Assembly: GCF_000761155.1 (NCBI RefSeq)
Contig: NZ_CP009533.1
Coordinates: 4,081,001-4,145,000, forward strand
Reading direction: 5' to 3'
DNA: 64,000 nt
Source of the DNA: Pseudomonas rhizosphaerae
GTDB taxonomy: Bacteria; Pseudomonadota; Gammaproteobacteria; Pseudomonadales; Pseudomonadaceae
This document shows, one piece after another, positions 44,398-54,620 of this stretch. Within the stretch, counting starts at the first letter, position 1. The number at the start of each line of letters is the position of its first letter. A model generated the notes under the pieces. That model ran no database searches. It was not told where the DNA came from and was given only the letters and a program-made list of their open reading frames with translations. The position numbers and the translations under genes were made by a program.

Positions 44398-44415
44398 TGT
44401 AGGGCAATCCCTACC
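44398..44415. promoter_or_regulatory. Dyad upstream of agtA, candidate AgtR site
   Basis: GTAGGG (44399-44404) and CCCTAC (44409-44414) are a perfect dyad around CAAT. It lies about 50 bp upstream of a promoter-like pair TTGCAA (44461) and TAGGCT (44483) with a 16-bp spacer. This arrangement suits an activator binding upstream of -35, and the response regulator gene is adjacent. Untested inference. Confidence 0.4.
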
Positions 44416-44523
44416 CACAATCTTCCACATTGCCCATGGAAATCTCTCCCAGCCCCCGATTTGCAAGGGCTGCAGCCTTCTCTAGGCTTGCACCCACGGC
44501 AGTCATTCAACGAAGGTGTGGGC

Positions 44524-45639
44524 ATGAGCGAGGCAAGCGCAAAGTCGGACGAGATCCTGGTCAGCTTCCGTGGCGTGCAAAAAAGCTATGACGGTGAAAA
44601 CCTCATCGTCAAAGACCTCAATCTGGACATCCGCAAGGGCGAGTTCCTCACGCTGCTCGGCCCGTCCGGTTCCGGCAAGACCACCAGCCTGATGATGCTG
44701 GCGGGGTTCGAAACCCCTACTGCAGGTGAAATCCAGCTGGCCGGCCGCTCGATCAACCATGTGCCGCCGCACAAACGCGACATCGGCATGGTGTTCCAGA
44801 ACTACGCGTTGTTTCCGCACATGACCGTGGCGGAAAACCTGGCCTTCCCGCTGTCCGTGCGCGGTCTGAGCAAGACCGACATCAGCGAGCGGGTCAAACG
44901 CGTGCTCGGCATGGTCCAGCTCGATGCGTTCGCCCAGCGCTATCCGGCGCAATTGTCCGGCGGCCAGCAGCAGCGCGTGGCGCTGGCCCGCGCCCTGGTC
45001 TTCGAACCGCAACTGGTGCTCATGGACGAACCCCTGGGTGCGCTGGACAAGCAACTGCGCGAGCACATGCAGATGGAGATCAAGCACCTGCACCAGCGCC
45101 TGGGCGTGACCGTGGTGTACGTGACCCACGATCAGGGCGAAGCCCTGACCATGTCCGACCGCGTGGCCGTGTTCCATCAAGGCGAGATCCAGCAGATCGC
45201 CCCGCCGCGTGCGCTCTACGAAGAGCCGAAGAACACTTTCGTCGCCAACTTCATCGGCGAGAACAACCGTATCAACGGACGCCTGCTCAGCCGTGATGGC
45301 GAGCGTTGCATCGTCGAGCTGCCACGCGGGGAAAAGGTCGAGGCGCTGGCGATCAATGTCGGCCAGGTGGGCGCCCCGGTGACCTTGTCCATTCGTCCCG
45401 AGCGGGTTCGCCTCAACGGCCACAGCGGCGAGTGCATCAATCGTTTCTCGGGGCGCGTGGCCGAATTCATCTACCTGGGCGACCACGTACGTGTCCGCCT
45501 CGAGGTATGTGGCAAGACCGATTTCTTCGTCAAGCAGCCCATCGCCCAGCTCGACCCGGCCTTGGCCGTGGGCGATGTGGTGCCGCTGGGCTGGCCCCTG
45601 GAGCATGCCCGCGCTCTGGACCCGTTATTGGAGCAGTGA
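44524..45639 (+). CDS. agtA: ABC transporter ATP-binding protein, PotA family (AgtA-like)
   Basis: This 371-residue ATPase energises the importer encoded downstream. The start at 44524 follows AAGGTG; the frame opens further upstream without family character. Walker A LLGPSGSGKTTSLMML, signature LSGGQQQRVALARAL, Walker B LVLMDEPLGALD and the switch His in YVTHDQGEAL are all present. A C-terminal TOBE-type regulatory domain (about 265-365) is typical of spermidine/putrescine-type importers. In P. aeruginosa the equivalent operon imports 4-aminobutyrate and delta-aminovalerate. Confidence 0.92.
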   Translation: MSEASAKSDEILVSFRGVQKSYDGENLIVKDLNLDIRKGEFLTLLGPSGSGKTTSLMMLAGFETPTAGEIQLAGRSINHVPPHKRDIGMVFQNYALFPHMTVAENLAFPLSVRGLSKTDISERVKRVLGMVQLDAFAQRYPAQLSGGQQQRVALARALVFEPQLVLMDEPLGALDKQLREHMQMEIKHLHQRLGVTVVYVTHDQGEALTMSDRVAVFHQGEIQQIAPPRALYEEPKNTFVANFIGENNRINGRLLSRDGERCIVELPRGEKVEALAINVGQVGAPVTLSIRPERVRLNGHSGECINRFSGRVAEFIYLGDHVRVRLEVCGKTDFFVKQPIAQLDPALAVGDVVPLGWPLEHARALDPLLEQ

Positions 45640-45750
45640 AGGCTTCATCGCAAAAGGTGTATCGCAGAAGTTGTTGCAACCGTACGCAAACGATCAGAGG
45701 CGAACCCATCGCCCCGCGCTTGACCCACATGCACTTGGAGAGACGATTAA

Positions 45751-46785
45751 ATGCTCAAGCACTTGAAATTGACCGGGCTTGCACTCGGCCTGTTCTGGGC
45801 CGGCCAAGCGCTGGCCGCTACCGACCTGACCGTGGTGTCCTTCGGCGGGGCCAACAAGGCTGCCCAGGTCAAGGCGTTCTACGAACCGTGGGAAAAGGCC
45901 GGTTCCGGCAAGATCATCGCCGGTGAATACAACGGCGAAATGGCCAAGGTCAAAGCCATGGTCGACACCAAGAGCGTGTCCTGGGACTTGGTGGAAGTCG
46001 AGTCGCCCGAGCTGTCCCGCGGTTGCGACGAAGGCATGTTCGAAGAGCTCGATCCGGCCCTGTTCGGCAAGCAGGACGACTTCGTCAAAGGCGCCATCCA
46101 ACCCTGCGGCGTCGGCTTCTTCGTCTGGTCCACCGTGCTGGCGTACAACGCCGACAAACTCAAGACCGCACCGTCCAGCTGGGCAGATTTCTGGAACACC
46201 AAAGAGTTTCCCGGCAAGCGTGGCCTGCGCAAGGGCGCCAAGTACACCCTGGAATTCGCCCTGATGGCCGACGGCGTCGCACCCAAGGACGTGTACTCGG
46301 TGCTCGCCACCAAGGCCGGCCAGGACCGCGCCTTCAAGAAGCTCGATGAGCTCAAACCCAGTATCCAGTGGTGGGAAGCCGGTGCCCAGCCACCGCAATA
46401 CCTGGCCTCGGGCGACGTGGTCATGAGTTCGGCCTACAACGGGCGCATCGCTGCAGTGCAGAAGGAGAGCAACCTGAAAGTGGTCTGGAACGGCGGCATC
46501 TACGACTTCGACGCCTGGGCCATTCCCAAAGGTGCCAAGAATGTCGAGGCCGCCAAGAAGTTCATCGCCTGGTCGGTCGCGCCACAGCAGCAGAAGACCT
46601 ATTCGGAGAACATCGCCTACGGCCCTGCCAACACCCAGGCCGTACCGCTGCTGAACAAGGACATTCTCAAGGACATGCCGACCACGCCGGATAACATCGT
46701 CAATCAGGTGCAGATCGATGTGAGCTTCTGGGCCGATAACGGCGAGCAACTCGAGCAACGCTTCAATGCATGGGCGGCCAAGTAA
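45751..46785 (+). CDS. agtB: Periplasmic polyamine-family substrate-binding protein (AgtB-like)
   Basis: The 344-residue protein has a signal peptide (MLKHLKLTGLALGLFWAG, cleavage near ALAA) and the PotD-like binding-protein fold, starting TDLTVVSFGGANKAAQVKAF. It would deliver the substrate to the two permeases encoded next. Ligand choice cannot be read from the sequence; 4-aminobutyrate/5-aminovalerate is inferred from the agt operon context. A strong hairpin follows the gene. Confidence 0.9.
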   Translation: MLKHLKLTGLALGLFWAGQALAATDLTVVSFGGANKAAQVKAFYEPWEKAGSGKIIAGEYNGEMAKVKAMVDTKSVSWDLVEVESPELSRGCDEGMFEELDPALFGKQDDFVKGAIQPCGVGFFVWSTVLAYNADKLKTAPSSWADFWNTKEFPGKRGLRKGAKYTLEFALMADGVAPKDVYSVLATKAGQDRAFKKLDELKPSIQWWEAGAQPPQYLASGDVVMSSAYNGRIAAVQKESNLKVVWNGGIYDFDAWAIPKGAKNVEAAKKFIAWSVAPQQQKTYSENIAYGPANTQAVPLLNKDILKDMPTTPDNIVNQVQIDVSFWADNGEQLEQRFNAWAAK

Positions 46786-46804
46786 TACGCGTCACGGCAC
46801 CCTG

Positions 46805-46825
46805 GGCGCGCCTGCCGGGCGCGCC
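46805..46825 (+). terminator. Intercistronic hairpin after the binding-protein gene
   Basis: GGCGCGCC at 46805-46812 and again at 46818-46825 (self-complementary) form an 8-bp stem around TGCCG, followed by TCTTT. Partial termination or 3'-end protection would explain higher expression of binding protein than permeases, a common arrangement. Confidence 0.5.
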
Positions 46826-46857
46826 TCTTTCGACCTGAATGATTCGCGGAGTTGACC

Positions 46858-48105
46858 ATGGCCGTCGCAGTGCCTCTCAAACAGGACGCCAGCCTCACCC
46901 TGAAACAGCGCCTGTCCCGGGCCGAACGACTCAACCGCTGGAAAGCCCAGGCGTTGATCGCACCCCTGGTGCTGTTCCTGCTGCTGGTTTTCCTGGTGCC
47001 CATCGCGGCGCTCTTGTACAAAAGCGTCGGCAACCCCGAGGTGGTCGAAGGCATGCCGCGTACCGTGGCCGCCGTCACCGCCTGGGACGGCAAAGGCTTG
47101 CCCGATGAGCCGGTGTATCGCTCGCTGGCCGAGGACCTTGCCGAGTCACGCAAGAATCAAAGCCTGGGCGATCTGTCCAAGCGCCTGAACATGGAACTGG
47201 CCGGCTACCGCAGCCTGCTGGCGAAAACCGCTCGCGCCTTGCCGTTCCAGACCGAGCCGGCTTCCTACAAGGAAGCGCTGCAGGCACTCGACGAGCGCTG
47301 GGGCGACCCGGCCTATTGGCAGGCGATCCGCCGCAACACCAGCGCCGTCACCCCGTTCTACCTGCTGGCCGCAGTCGATCACCGCATCGATGATCTGGGC
47401 GAGGTGGCACCTGCCACGCCGGATCAGGCCATCTACCTGGACATCTTCGCCCGCACGTTCTGGATGGGCCTGGTGATCACCGCCATCTGCCTCGCGCTGG
47501 CCTACCCCTTGGCCTACCTGCTGGCCAACCTGCCGACCCGGCAGAGCAATCTGTTGATGATTCTGGTGCTGCTGCCGTTCTGGACATCCATCCTGGTGCG
47601 CGTCGCTGCATGGATCGTGCTGCTGCAATCGGGCGGCCTGATCAACAGCGCATTGATGGCCATGGGCATCATCGATAAGCCGCTGGAACTGGTGTTCAAT
47701 CGCGCCGGCGTTTACATCTCCATGGTGCACATCCTGCTGCCGTTCATGATCCTGCCCATCTACAGCGTGATGAAGGGCATTTCGCCCACCTACATGCGCG
47801 CTGCCATTTCCCTGGGCTGTCATCCGTTCGCCAGCTTCTGGCGTGTGTACTTTCCGCAGACCTACGCCGGTGTCGGTGCTGGCTGCCTGCTGGTCTTCAT
47901 TCTCGCCATCGGCTACTACATCACGCCGGCGCTGCTCGGCAGCCCCAACGACCAGATGGTCAGCTACTTCGTGGCCTTCTACACCAACACCAGCATCAAC
48001 TGGGGCATGGCGACCGCTCTGGGCGGCTTGCTGCTACTGGCCACCGTGGTGTTGTACCTGATCTATAGCTGGCTGGTCGGCGCCAGCCGCCTGCGCCTGA
48101 GCTGA
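46858..48105 (+). CDS. agtC: ABC transporter permease, PotB family (AgtC-like)
   Basis: The 415-residue permease starts at ATG 46858 behind GGAG (an in-frame TTG at 46852 is less likely). It has a membrane helix near 35-60, a long ~120-residue soluble insertion, and then five or so helices. The EAA-type cytoplasmic loop is at YMRAAISLGCHPFASFWRVY. The long insertion after TM1 is usual for this subfamily of PotB-like permeases in pseudomonads. Confidence 0.9.
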   Translation: MAVAVPLKQDASLTLKQRLSRAERLNRWKAQALIAPLVLFLLLVFLVPIAALLYKSVGNPEVVEGMPRTVAAVTAWDGKGLPDEPVYRSLAEDLAESRKNQSLGDLSKRLNMELAGYRSLLAKTARALPFQTEPASYKEALQALDERWGDPAYWQAIRRNTSAVTPFYLLAAVDHRIDDLGEVAPATPDQAIYLDIFARTFWMGLVITAICLALAYPLAYLLANLPTRQSNLLMILVLLPFWTSILVRVAAWIVLLQSGGLINSALMAMGIIDKPLELVFNRAGVYISMVHILLPFMILPIYSVMKGISPTYMRAAISLGCHPFASFWRVYFPQTYAGVGAGCLLVFILAIGYYITPALLGSPNDQMVSYFVAFYTNTSINWGMATALGGLLLLATVVLYLIYSWLVGASRLRLS

Positions 48106-48116
48106 GGAGTACTGTC

Positions 48117-48941
48117 ATGACGAGCCCTTACCTTTCGCCCATCGAGCGCGTGTGGTTCTACAGCCTGCGCATCCTCTGCGGCCTGATCCTGCTGTTCCTG
48201 ATCCTGCCGGTGCTGGTGATCATCCCGCTGTCGTTCAACTCGGGCAGCTTCCTGGTGTATCCGCTGCAGGGCTTTTCGCTGCACTGGTACCAGGATTTCT
48301 TCGGTTCGGCAGAATGGATGCGCGCGTTGCGCAACAGCGTGATCATCGCCCCGGCGGCCACGGTGGTTGCCATGATTTTCGGCACCCTGGCGGCCATCGG
48401 TCTGACCCGCGGCAATTTTCCCGGCAAATCCCTGGTGATGGCCTTGGTCATCTCGCCGATGGTGGTGCCGGTGGTGATCATCGGCGTGGCCAGCTATCTG
48501 TTCTTCGCCCCGCTGGGCATGGGCAACAGTTTTCTCTCGCTGATCGTCGTGCACGCGGTGCTGGGCGTACCCTTCGTGATCATCACCGTGTCGGCGACGC
48601 TGCAGGGGTTCAACCACAACCTGGTACGGGCCGCGGCCAGCCTCGGTGCCTCGCCGGTGACCACGTTCCGCCGGGTGACCCTGCCGTTGATTGCCCCCGG
48701 CGTGATTTCCGGCGCGCTGTTCGCCTTCGCCACCTCGTTCGATGAGGTAGTGGTGACCCTGTTCCTGGCGGGCCCAGAGCAGGCCACCTTGCCCCGGCAG
48801 ATGTTCAGCGGCATCCGCGAAAACCTCAGCCCGACCATCGCCGCCGCCGCGACCCTGCTGATCGTCTTCTCGGTGTTGTTGCTGCTGGTGCTGGAATGGT
48901 TGCGCGGGCGCAGCGAAAAACTGCGTACCGCTGCGGTTTGA
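48117..48941 (+). CDS. agtD: ABC transporter permease, PotC family (AgtD-like)
   Basis: The 274-residue inner-membrane protein has about six helices and the EAA loop at LVRAAASLGASPVTTFRRVT. It completes a binding protein, two permeases and an ATPase set. It begins 11 bp after agtC, behind a GAGG site, and ends about 75 bp before rpe. Confidence 0.92.
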   Translation: MTSPYLSPIERVWFYSLRILCGLILLFLILPVLVIIPLSFNSGSFLVYPLQGFSLHWYQDFFGSAEWMRALRNSVIIAPAATVVAMIFGTLAAIGLTRGNFPGKSLVMALVISPMVVPVVIIGVASYLFFAPLGMGNSFLSLIVVHAVLGVPFVIITVSATLQGFNHNLVRAAASLGASPVTTFRRVTLPLIAPGVISGALFAFATSFDEVVVTLFLAGPEQATLPRQMFSGIRENLSPTIAAAATLLIVFSVLLLLVLEWLRGRSEKLRTAAV

Positions 48942-49016
48942 CAGGGCTTGTTCGCCCGCTCATCCCAGCTGAGCTACAATGCGCGCCACCGTGATTCCAG
49001 CCTGAATAGGTGCGCC

Positions 49017-49691
49017 ATGCAGCCCTTCGCAATTGCCCCGTCCATCCTCTCTGCGGATTTCGCCCGCCTGGGTGAGGAAGTCGATAACGTGCTCGCCGCC
49101 GGCGCCGATATCGTCCACTTCGACGTGATGGACAACCACTACGTCCCCAACCTCACCATCGGCCCGATGGTCTGCGCGGCGCTGCGCAAGTACGGCGTCA
49201 GCGCGCCCATCGATGTCCACCTGATGGTCAGCCCCGTCGACCGCATCATCGGCGACTTCATCGAGGCAGGTGCCAGCTACATCACCTTCCATCCCGAAGC
49301 GACCCAGCACATCGACCGCTCGCTGCAACTGATCCGCGAAGGCGGCTGCAAGGCCGGCCTGGTGTTCAACCCGGCCACCCCGCTGAACCTGCTCGAATAC
49401 GTCATGGACAAGGTCGACATGATCCTGTTGATGAGCGTCAACCCTGGTTTCGGCGGCCAGAAGTTCATTCCCGGCACCCTGAACAAACTGCGCGAAGCGC
49501 GCGCCCTGATCGACGCCAGCGGGCGCGACATCCGCCTGGAAATCGACGGCGGCGTCAACGTGGCCAACATTCGCGAGATTGCTGCAGCCGGTGCCGACAC
49601 CTTCGTTGCCGGCTCGGCCATCTTCAATGCGCCCGACTACCGCAATGTGATCGAGCAAATGCGCACGGAATTGACGCTGGCCCGCTCATGA
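49017..49691 (+). CDS. rpe: Ribulose-phosphate 3-epimerase Rpe
   Basis: The 224-residue TIM-barrel enzyme interconverts ribulose-5-P and xylulose-5-P. The start at 49017 gives the family N-terminus [19 protein letters not shown]. Metal/catalytic residues are in [31 protein letters not shown] and LEIDGGV. It overlaps gph by four bases (ATGA). Confidence 0.97.
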   Translation: MQPFAIAPSILSADFARLGEEVDNVLAAGADIVHFDVMDNHYVPNLTIGPMVCAALRKYGVSAPIDVHLMVSPVDRIIGDFIEAGASYITFHPEATQHIDRSLQLIREGGCKAGLVFNPATPLNLLEYVMDKVDMILLMSVNPGFGGQKFIPGTLNKLREARALIDASGRDIRLEIDGGVNVANIREIAAAGADTFVAGSAIFNAPDYRNVIEQMRTELTLARS

Positions 49692-50506
49692 GCGCCCTGG
49701 AGCGGCTGTTTCCCGGCAACCTGCCGCGCCTGGTGATGTTCGACCTGGACGGCACCCTGGTGGATTCGGTACCCGACCTGGCTGCCGCCGTCGACACCAT
49801 GCTGGCCCAAATGGGCCGCGAGCCGGCTGGAATTGAAGCGGTGCGCGAGTGGATCGGCAACGGTGCCCGCGTGCTGGTTCGCCGCGCCCTTGCAGGTAGC
49901 TTCGATCACGCGCACATCGACGAGGCGCAAACCGAGCACGCCCTGGAGCTGTTCTCGGCGGCCTACGCCGCACACCACGCCTTGACCCAGGTGTACCCGG
50001 GCGTGCACGAAACCCTCAAGTGGCTGCACAAGAAGCGCGTGAAGATGGCCCTGATCACCAACAAGCCGGAACGCTTCGTCGCGCCCCTGCTGGATCAGAT
50101 GGGCCTGGGGCGCTACTTCAAGTGGATCATCGGCGGCGACACCTTGCCCCAGCAGAAGCCCGATCCGGCAGCCTTGCTGTTCGTCATGAAAATGGCCAAG
50201 GTCAAGGCGCAGCACGCCTTGTTCATCGGCGACTCGCGCAGCGACGTGCAAGCCGCCAAGGCCGCCGGCGTGACCTGTATCGCGCTTAGCTACGGCTACA
50301 ACCATGGCCGGCCGATCGCCGAGGAATCACCGGCGCTGGTCATCGACGATCTGCGCGCGCTGATGCCTGGTTGCTTCGATCCGGCCACTGGGATAACGTT
50401 GGCCCACGGCAACTCCCCCGCTCATAGAGATTCCATCGTGGTGGTCACTCGCAAACTCTGGATGAAAGTCATCAAGGCCCTGGCCCGCTGGCGTTGGCGC
50501 GCCTGA
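49688..50506 (+). CDS. gph: Phosphoglycolate phosphatase Gph
   Basis: This 272-residue HAD hydrolase dephosphorylates 2-phosphoglycolate. HAD motifs are [11 protein letters not shown] (nucleophile Asp), ALITNKPE, and [12 protein letters not shown] preceded by QQKPDP. It has a C-terminal tail of ~45 residues beyond the usual end (basic, ALARWRWRA). It is coupled to rpe and followed by trpE. Confidence 0.94.
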   Translation: MSALERLFPGNLPRLVMFDLDGTLVDSVPDLAAAVDTMLAQMGREPAGIEAVREWIGNGARVLVRRALAGSFDHAHIDEAQTEHALELFSAAYAAHHALTQVYPGVHETLKWLHKKRVKMALITNKPERFVAPLLDQMGLGRYFKWIIGGDTLPQQKPDPAALLFVMKMAKVKAQHALFIGDSRSDVQAAKAAGVTCIALSYGYNHGRPIAEESPALVIDDLRALMPGCFDPATGITLAHGNSPAHRDSIVVVTRKLWMKVIKALARWRWRA

Positions 50507-50565
50507 CTTTCCTGCTCCAGCGTTTGCCCACAGACCGTTCGACCCCTCCATCACGAGGCTGAATC

Positions 50566-52044
50566 ATGACCCGCGAAGAATTCCTGCGCCTGGCTGCCGA
50601 AGGCTACAACCGTATCCCGATGGCCCACGAAACCCTGGCCGACTTCGACACCCCGCTGTCCATCTACCTGAAACTCGCCGACCAGCCCAATTCATATCTG
50701 CTGGAATCGGTGCAGGGCGGCGAGAAGTGGGGCCGTTACTCGATCATCGGCCTGCCGTGCCGTACCGTCCTGCGCGTCCACGGCTACCATGCCAGCGTGA
50801 CCTGTGACGGCATCGAGATCGAAGCCTGCGAAGTCGAAGACCCCCTGGCCTTCGTCGAGACCTTCAAGGCGCGCTACAACGTGCCGACCATCGCTGGCCT
50901 GCCACGCTTCAACGGCGGCCTGGTGGGCTATTTCGGCTACGACTGCGTGCGCTACGTCGAGAAACGCCTGGGCCAGTGTCCGAATCCGGATCCGCTGGGC
51001 GTTCCGGACATCCTGCTGATGGTCTCCGACGCCGTGGTGGTGTTCGACAATCTGGCGGGCAAGATGCACGCCATCGTCCTGGCCGATCCAGCCCAGGCGG
51101 ATGCCTACGAGCAGGCCCGCGGCCAGCTCGACGCCTTGATGGAACGCCTGCGTCAGCCCATCGCCCCGCGCCGCGGGCTGGACTTCAATCGCCCGCAGGC
51201 TGGTGACCCGGTGTTTCGTTCCAGTTTCACCCAGTCCGACTACGAAGCCGCTGTCGACACCATCAAGGAGTACATCCTGGCGGGCGACGTCATGCAGGTG
51301 GTGCCGTCGCAGCGCATGTCCATCGACTTCAAGGCCGCGCCGATCGATCTGTACCGCGCGCTGCGCTGCTTCAATCCAACGCCCTACATGTACTTCTTCA
51401 ACTTCGGCGATTTCCACGTGGTCGGCAGCTCGCCCGAGGTGCTGGTGCGGGTCGAGGACGACCTGATCACCGTACGGCCAATCGCCGGAACGCGCCCACG
51501 TGGCGCGACCGAAGAAGCCGACCATGCGCTGGAAGTCGACCTGCTGTCGGATGACAAGGAAATCGCCGAGCACTTGATGCTGATCGACCTGGGCCGCAAC
51601 GACGTGGGCCGGGTATCGGAGGTCGGTTCGGTGAAGCTGACCGAAAAGATGGTCATCGAACGTTACTCCAACGTGATGCACATCGTGTCCAACGTGACCG
51701 GCCATCTCAAGCAGGGCCTGACTGCCATGGACGCGCTGCGCGCGATCCTGCCGGCAGGCACCTTGTCCGGTGCGCCGAAGATCCGCGCCATGGAAATCAT
51801 CGACGAGCTGGAACCGGTCAAACGCGGTGTCTACGGCGGTGCGGTCGGCTACTTCGCCTGGAACGGCAACATGGACACCGCGATCGCCATCCGCACTGCG
51901 GTCATCAAGAACGGCGAGCTGCACGTGCAGGCCGGCGGCGGCATCGTGGCCGACTCGGTGCCGGCCCTGGAATGGGAAGAGACGCTGAACAAGCGTCGCG
52001 CCATGTTCAAGGCCGTGGCCCTAGCCGAGCAAGCGCCAGACTGA
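50566..52044 (+). CDS. trpE: Anthranilate synthase component I TrpE
   Basis: The 492-residue enzyme converts chorismate to anthranilate using ammonia from TrpG. The N-terminal domain has the feedback-site region [16 protein letters not shown]; the catalytic domain shows [22 protein letters not shown] and [13 protein letters not shown]. In Pseudomonas trpE is separated from trpGDC; here trpG follows after a 77-bp gap. No leader peptide with Trp codons was seen upstream. Confidence 0.97.
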   Translation: MTREEFLRLAAEGYNRIPMAHETLADFDTPLSIYLKLADQPNSYLLESVQGGEKWGRYSIIGLPCRTVLRVHGYHASVTCDGIEIEACEVEDPLAFVETFKARYNVPTIAGLPRFNGGLVGYFGYDCVRYVEKRLGQCPNPDPLGVPDILLMVSDAVVVFDNLAGKMHAIVLADPAQADAYEQARGQLDALMERLRQPIAPRRGLDFNRPQAGDPVFRSSFTQSDYEAAVDTIKEYILAGDVMQVVPSQRMSIDFKAAPIDLYRALRCFNPTPYMYFFNFGDFHVVGSSPEVLVRVEDDLITVRPIAGTRPRGATEEADHALEVDLLSDDKEIAEHLMLIDLGRNDVGRVSEVGSVKLTEKMVIERYSNVMHIVSNVTGHLKQGLTAMDALRAILPAGTLSGAPKIRAMEIIDELEPVKRGVYGGAVGYFAWNGNMDTAIAIRTAVIKNGELHVQAGGGIVADSVPALEWEETLNKRRAMFKAVALAEQAPD

Positions 52045-52067
52045 TACCGGACCCGGCAAGCCAGTGT

Positions 52068-52091
52068 CCACCGGTTGCAGCCAACCGGTGG
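52068..52091 (+). repeat. trpE-trpG intercistronic hairpin
   Basis: CCACCGGTTG and CAACCGGTGG are perfect 10-bp arms around CAGC. There is no T-tract. It lies 24 bp after the trpE stop and may be a weak terminator or an RNA processing/stability element. Confidence 0.6.
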
Positions 52092-52121
52092 TCCGTCAGC
52101 AGATTCGAGAGGTTAAGCCCC

Positions 52122-52721
52122 ATGCTGCTCATGATCGACAATTACGACTCCTTTACCTACAACGTCGTCCAGTACCTGGGCGAGCTCGGCGCCGACGTCA
52201 AGGTCATCCGCAACGATGAACTGACCATCGCCGAAATCGAAGCCCTGGCGCCGGAACGCATCGTCGTCTCGCCCGGCCCCTGCACACCCAACGAAGCCGG
52301 TGTCTCCCTCGACGTGATCCGGCACTTCGCCGGCAAGCTGCCCATCCTTGGCGTCTGCCTGGGCCACCAGTCGATCGGCCAGGCGTTCGGCGGCGACGTG
52401 GTACGCGCTCGCCAAGTCATGCACGGCAAGACCAGCCCGATCACCCACACCGACCTGGGCGTATTCGAAGGCCTCAACCATCCGTTGACGGTCACCCGCT
52501 ATCACTCCCTGGTGGTCAAGGCTCAGACCTTGCCCGAGTGCCTGGAACTGACGGCCTGGACCACCCGCGAAGACGGCACGGTAGACGAGATCATGGGCCT
52601 GCGGCACAAGACCCTGAACGTCGAGGGTGTGCAGTTCCATCCCGAATCGATCCTGACCGAGCAAGGCCACGAGCTGTTCGCCAACTTTCTCAAGCAGACC
52701 GGCGGCAGCCGCCAGGGCTAA
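52122..52721 (+). CDS. trpG: Anthranilate synthase glutamine amidotransferase TrpG
   Basis: The 199-residue class I glutaminase subunit supplies ammonia to TrpE. The start at 52122 gives the family N-terminus [14 protein letters not shown], behind GAGAGG. Catalytic residues are Cys in [11 protein letters not shown] and His in [10 protein letters not shown]. It is the first gene of trpGDC, 9 bp before trpD. It may be shared with 4-aminobenzoate synthesis (PabB) in this genus. Confidence 0.97.
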   Translation: MLLMIDNYDSFTYNVVQYLGELGADVKVIRNDELTIAEIEALAPERIVVSPGPCTPNEAGVSLDVIRHFAGKLPILGVCLGHQSIGQAFGGDVVRARQVMHGKTSPITHTDLGVFEGLNHPLTVTRYHSLVVKAQTLPECLELTAWTTREDGTVDEIMGLRHKTLNVEGVQFHPESILTEQGHELFANFLKQTGGSRQG

Positions 52722-52730
52722 GGAATTTCC

Positions 52731-53780
52731 ATGGATATCAAAAGCGCGCTGACCCGTATCGTCAGCCAGCTGGACCTCACCACCGAGGAAATGCGCGCGG
52801 TAATGCTCGACATCATGACCGGCCAATGCAGCGAAGCGCAGATTGGCGCCTTCATGATGGGCATGCGCATGAAAAGCGAGACCATCGACGAGATCGTCGG
52901 CGCCGTGACGGCGATGCGCGAACTGGCGAGCAAGGTCGAACTGCGCACCCTGGACAAGGTGGTCGACATCGTCGGCACCGGTGGTGATGGCGCCAACATC
53001 TTCAACGTGTCCACCGCCTCGGCGCTGGTGATCGCGGCGGCTGGCTGCACCGTGGCCAAGCATGGCAATCGCGCAGTGTCGGGCAAGAGCGGCAGTGCCG
53101 ACTTGCTCGAAGCTGCCGGCGTCTACCTCAATCTGGACGCCACTCAGGTGGCCCGTTGCATCGACAGCGTCGGCATCGGCTTCATGTTCGCCCAGGCCCA
53201 TCACAGCGCCATGAAGCACGCGGCCATTCCGCGCCGCGACCTGGGACTGCGAACCCTGTTCAACATGCTCGGCCCGCTGACCAACCCTGCTGGCGTCAAG
53301 CATCAGGTAGTCGGGGTGTTCACCCAGGCCCTGTGCCGTCCGCTCGCCGAAGTGCTGGCGCGCCTGGGCAGCAAGCATGTACTGGTGGTGCACTCGCGCG
53401 ACGGCCTGGACGAATTCAGCCTGGCCGCGCCGACCTTCGTCGCCGAACTCAAGGATGGCGAGGTGACCGAGTACTGGGTCGAGCCTGAAGATCTGGGCAT
53501 CAGGAGCCAAAGCTTGCACGGGCTCGTGGTCGACAGCCCGGCGGCTTCCCTGGAACTGATTCGCGACGCACTGGGGCGGCGCAAGACCGAGCAAGGCGAA
53601 AAGGCTGCCGAAATGATCGTGCTCAACGCCGGCGCAGCGCTGTACGCAGCCGACGTGGCGAGCAGCCTGAAAGAAGGCGTGGCCATGGCCCACGATGCCT
53701 TGCACACTGGCCTGGCCCGTGAAAAGCTCGAGGAACTGGGTGCCTTCACCGCCGTATTCAAGCAGGAGAACGAAGCATGA
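52731..53780 (+). CDS. trpD: Anthranilate phosphoribosyltransferase TrpD
   Basis: This 349-residue enzyme joins anthranilate to PRPP. Motifs are [36 protein letters not shown] and GPLTNPA. It overlaps trpC by four bases (ATGA). Confidence 0.97.
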   Translation: MDIKSALTRIVSQLDLTTEEMRAVMLDIMTGQCSEAQIGAFMMGMRMKSETIDEIVGAVTAMRELASKVELRTLDKVVDIVGTGGDGANIFNVSTASALVIAAAGCTVAKHGNRAVSGKSGSADLLEAAGVYLNLDATQVARCIDSVGIGFMFAQAHHSAMKHAAIPRRDLGLRTLFNMLGPLTNPAGVKHQVVGVFTQALCRPLAEVLARLGSKHVLVVHSRDGLDEFSLAAPTFVAELKDGEVTEYWVEPEDLGIRSQSLHGLVVDSPAASLELIRDALGRRKTEQGEKAAEMIVLNAGAALYAADVASSLKEGVAMAHDALHTGLAREKLEELGAFTAVFKQENEA

Positions 53781-54577
53781 GCGTGCCTACGGTTCTTGAG
53801 AACATACTCGCGCGCAAAGCCCAGGAAGTGGCCGAGCGTCGCGAGCGAGTCGGCCTGGCCGAACTCGAGCGCCTTGCCGCCGCAGCCGATGCGCCGCGTG
53901 GTTTTGCCCAGGCCTTGATCGCCCAGGCCGCCTCGAAGCGCCCGGCAGTCATTGCCGAGGTCAAGAAAGCCTCGCCCAGCAAGGGGGTCATCCGCGAACA
54001 CTTCGTGCCCGCCGACATCGCCAGCAGCTATCAGAAGGGCGGGGCTACCTGCCTGTCGGTGCTGACCGACATCGACTATTTCCAGGGTGCCGACCTGTAC
54101 CTGCAGCAGGCCCGCAGTGCTTGCCAGCTGCCGGTCATCCGCAAGGACTTCATGATCGACCCCTATCAGGTGGTCGAGGCACGTGCATTGGGTGCCGACT
54201 GCATCCTGCTGATCGTTTCGGCGCTGCAGGATACGCAGATGGCCGAGCTCGCCGCTGTGGCCAAAGGCGTCGGCCTCGACGTGCTGGTCGAAGTCCACGA
54301 CGGCGATGAGCTGGAGCGCGCACTGAAAACCCTGGACACCCCGCTGGTCGGCGTCAACAACCGCAACCTGCACACCTTCGACGTCAGCCTGGAAACCACA
54401 CTCGATCTGCTGCCGCGTATCCCGCGCGATCGCCTGGTGATCACCGAGAGCGGCATCTTCAACCGTGCCGATGTTCAGCTCATGGAAATCAACGGGGTCT
54501 ACTCGTTCTTGGTCGGCGAAGCGTTCATGCGCGCCGAAGATCCAGGCACGGAGCTACAGCGCCTGTTCTTCCCCTGA
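53777..54577 (+). CDS. trpC: Indole-3-glycerol phosphate synthase TrpC
   Basis: The 266-residue TIM barrel closes the indole ring. Family motifs are [43 protein letters not shown] and VNNRNLHTF. It is a single-function enzyme (not fused to TrpF), as in other pseudomonads. Confidence 0.97.
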   Translation: MSVPTVLENILARKAQEVAERRERVGLAELERLAAAADAPRGFAQALIAQAASKRPAVIAEVKKASPSKGVIREHFVPADIASSYQKGGATCLSVLTDIDYFQGADLYLQQARSACQLPVIRKDFMIDPYQVVEARALGADCILLIVSALQDTQMAELAAVAKGVGLDVLVEVHDGDELERALKTLDTPLVGVNNRNLHTFDVSLETTLDLLPRIPRDRLVITESGIFNRADVQLMEINGVYSFLVGEAFMRAEDPGTELQRLFFP

Positions 54578-54620
54578 TCCAACGGCCGTCTTGGCCTTCA
54601 CTACGCACGAGTCTCGCCCC

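Noticed and set aside
50507..50565. A trp leader/attenuator before trpE
   Set aside because: No short ORF with tandem Trp codons and no terminator hairpin in the 59-bp gap.
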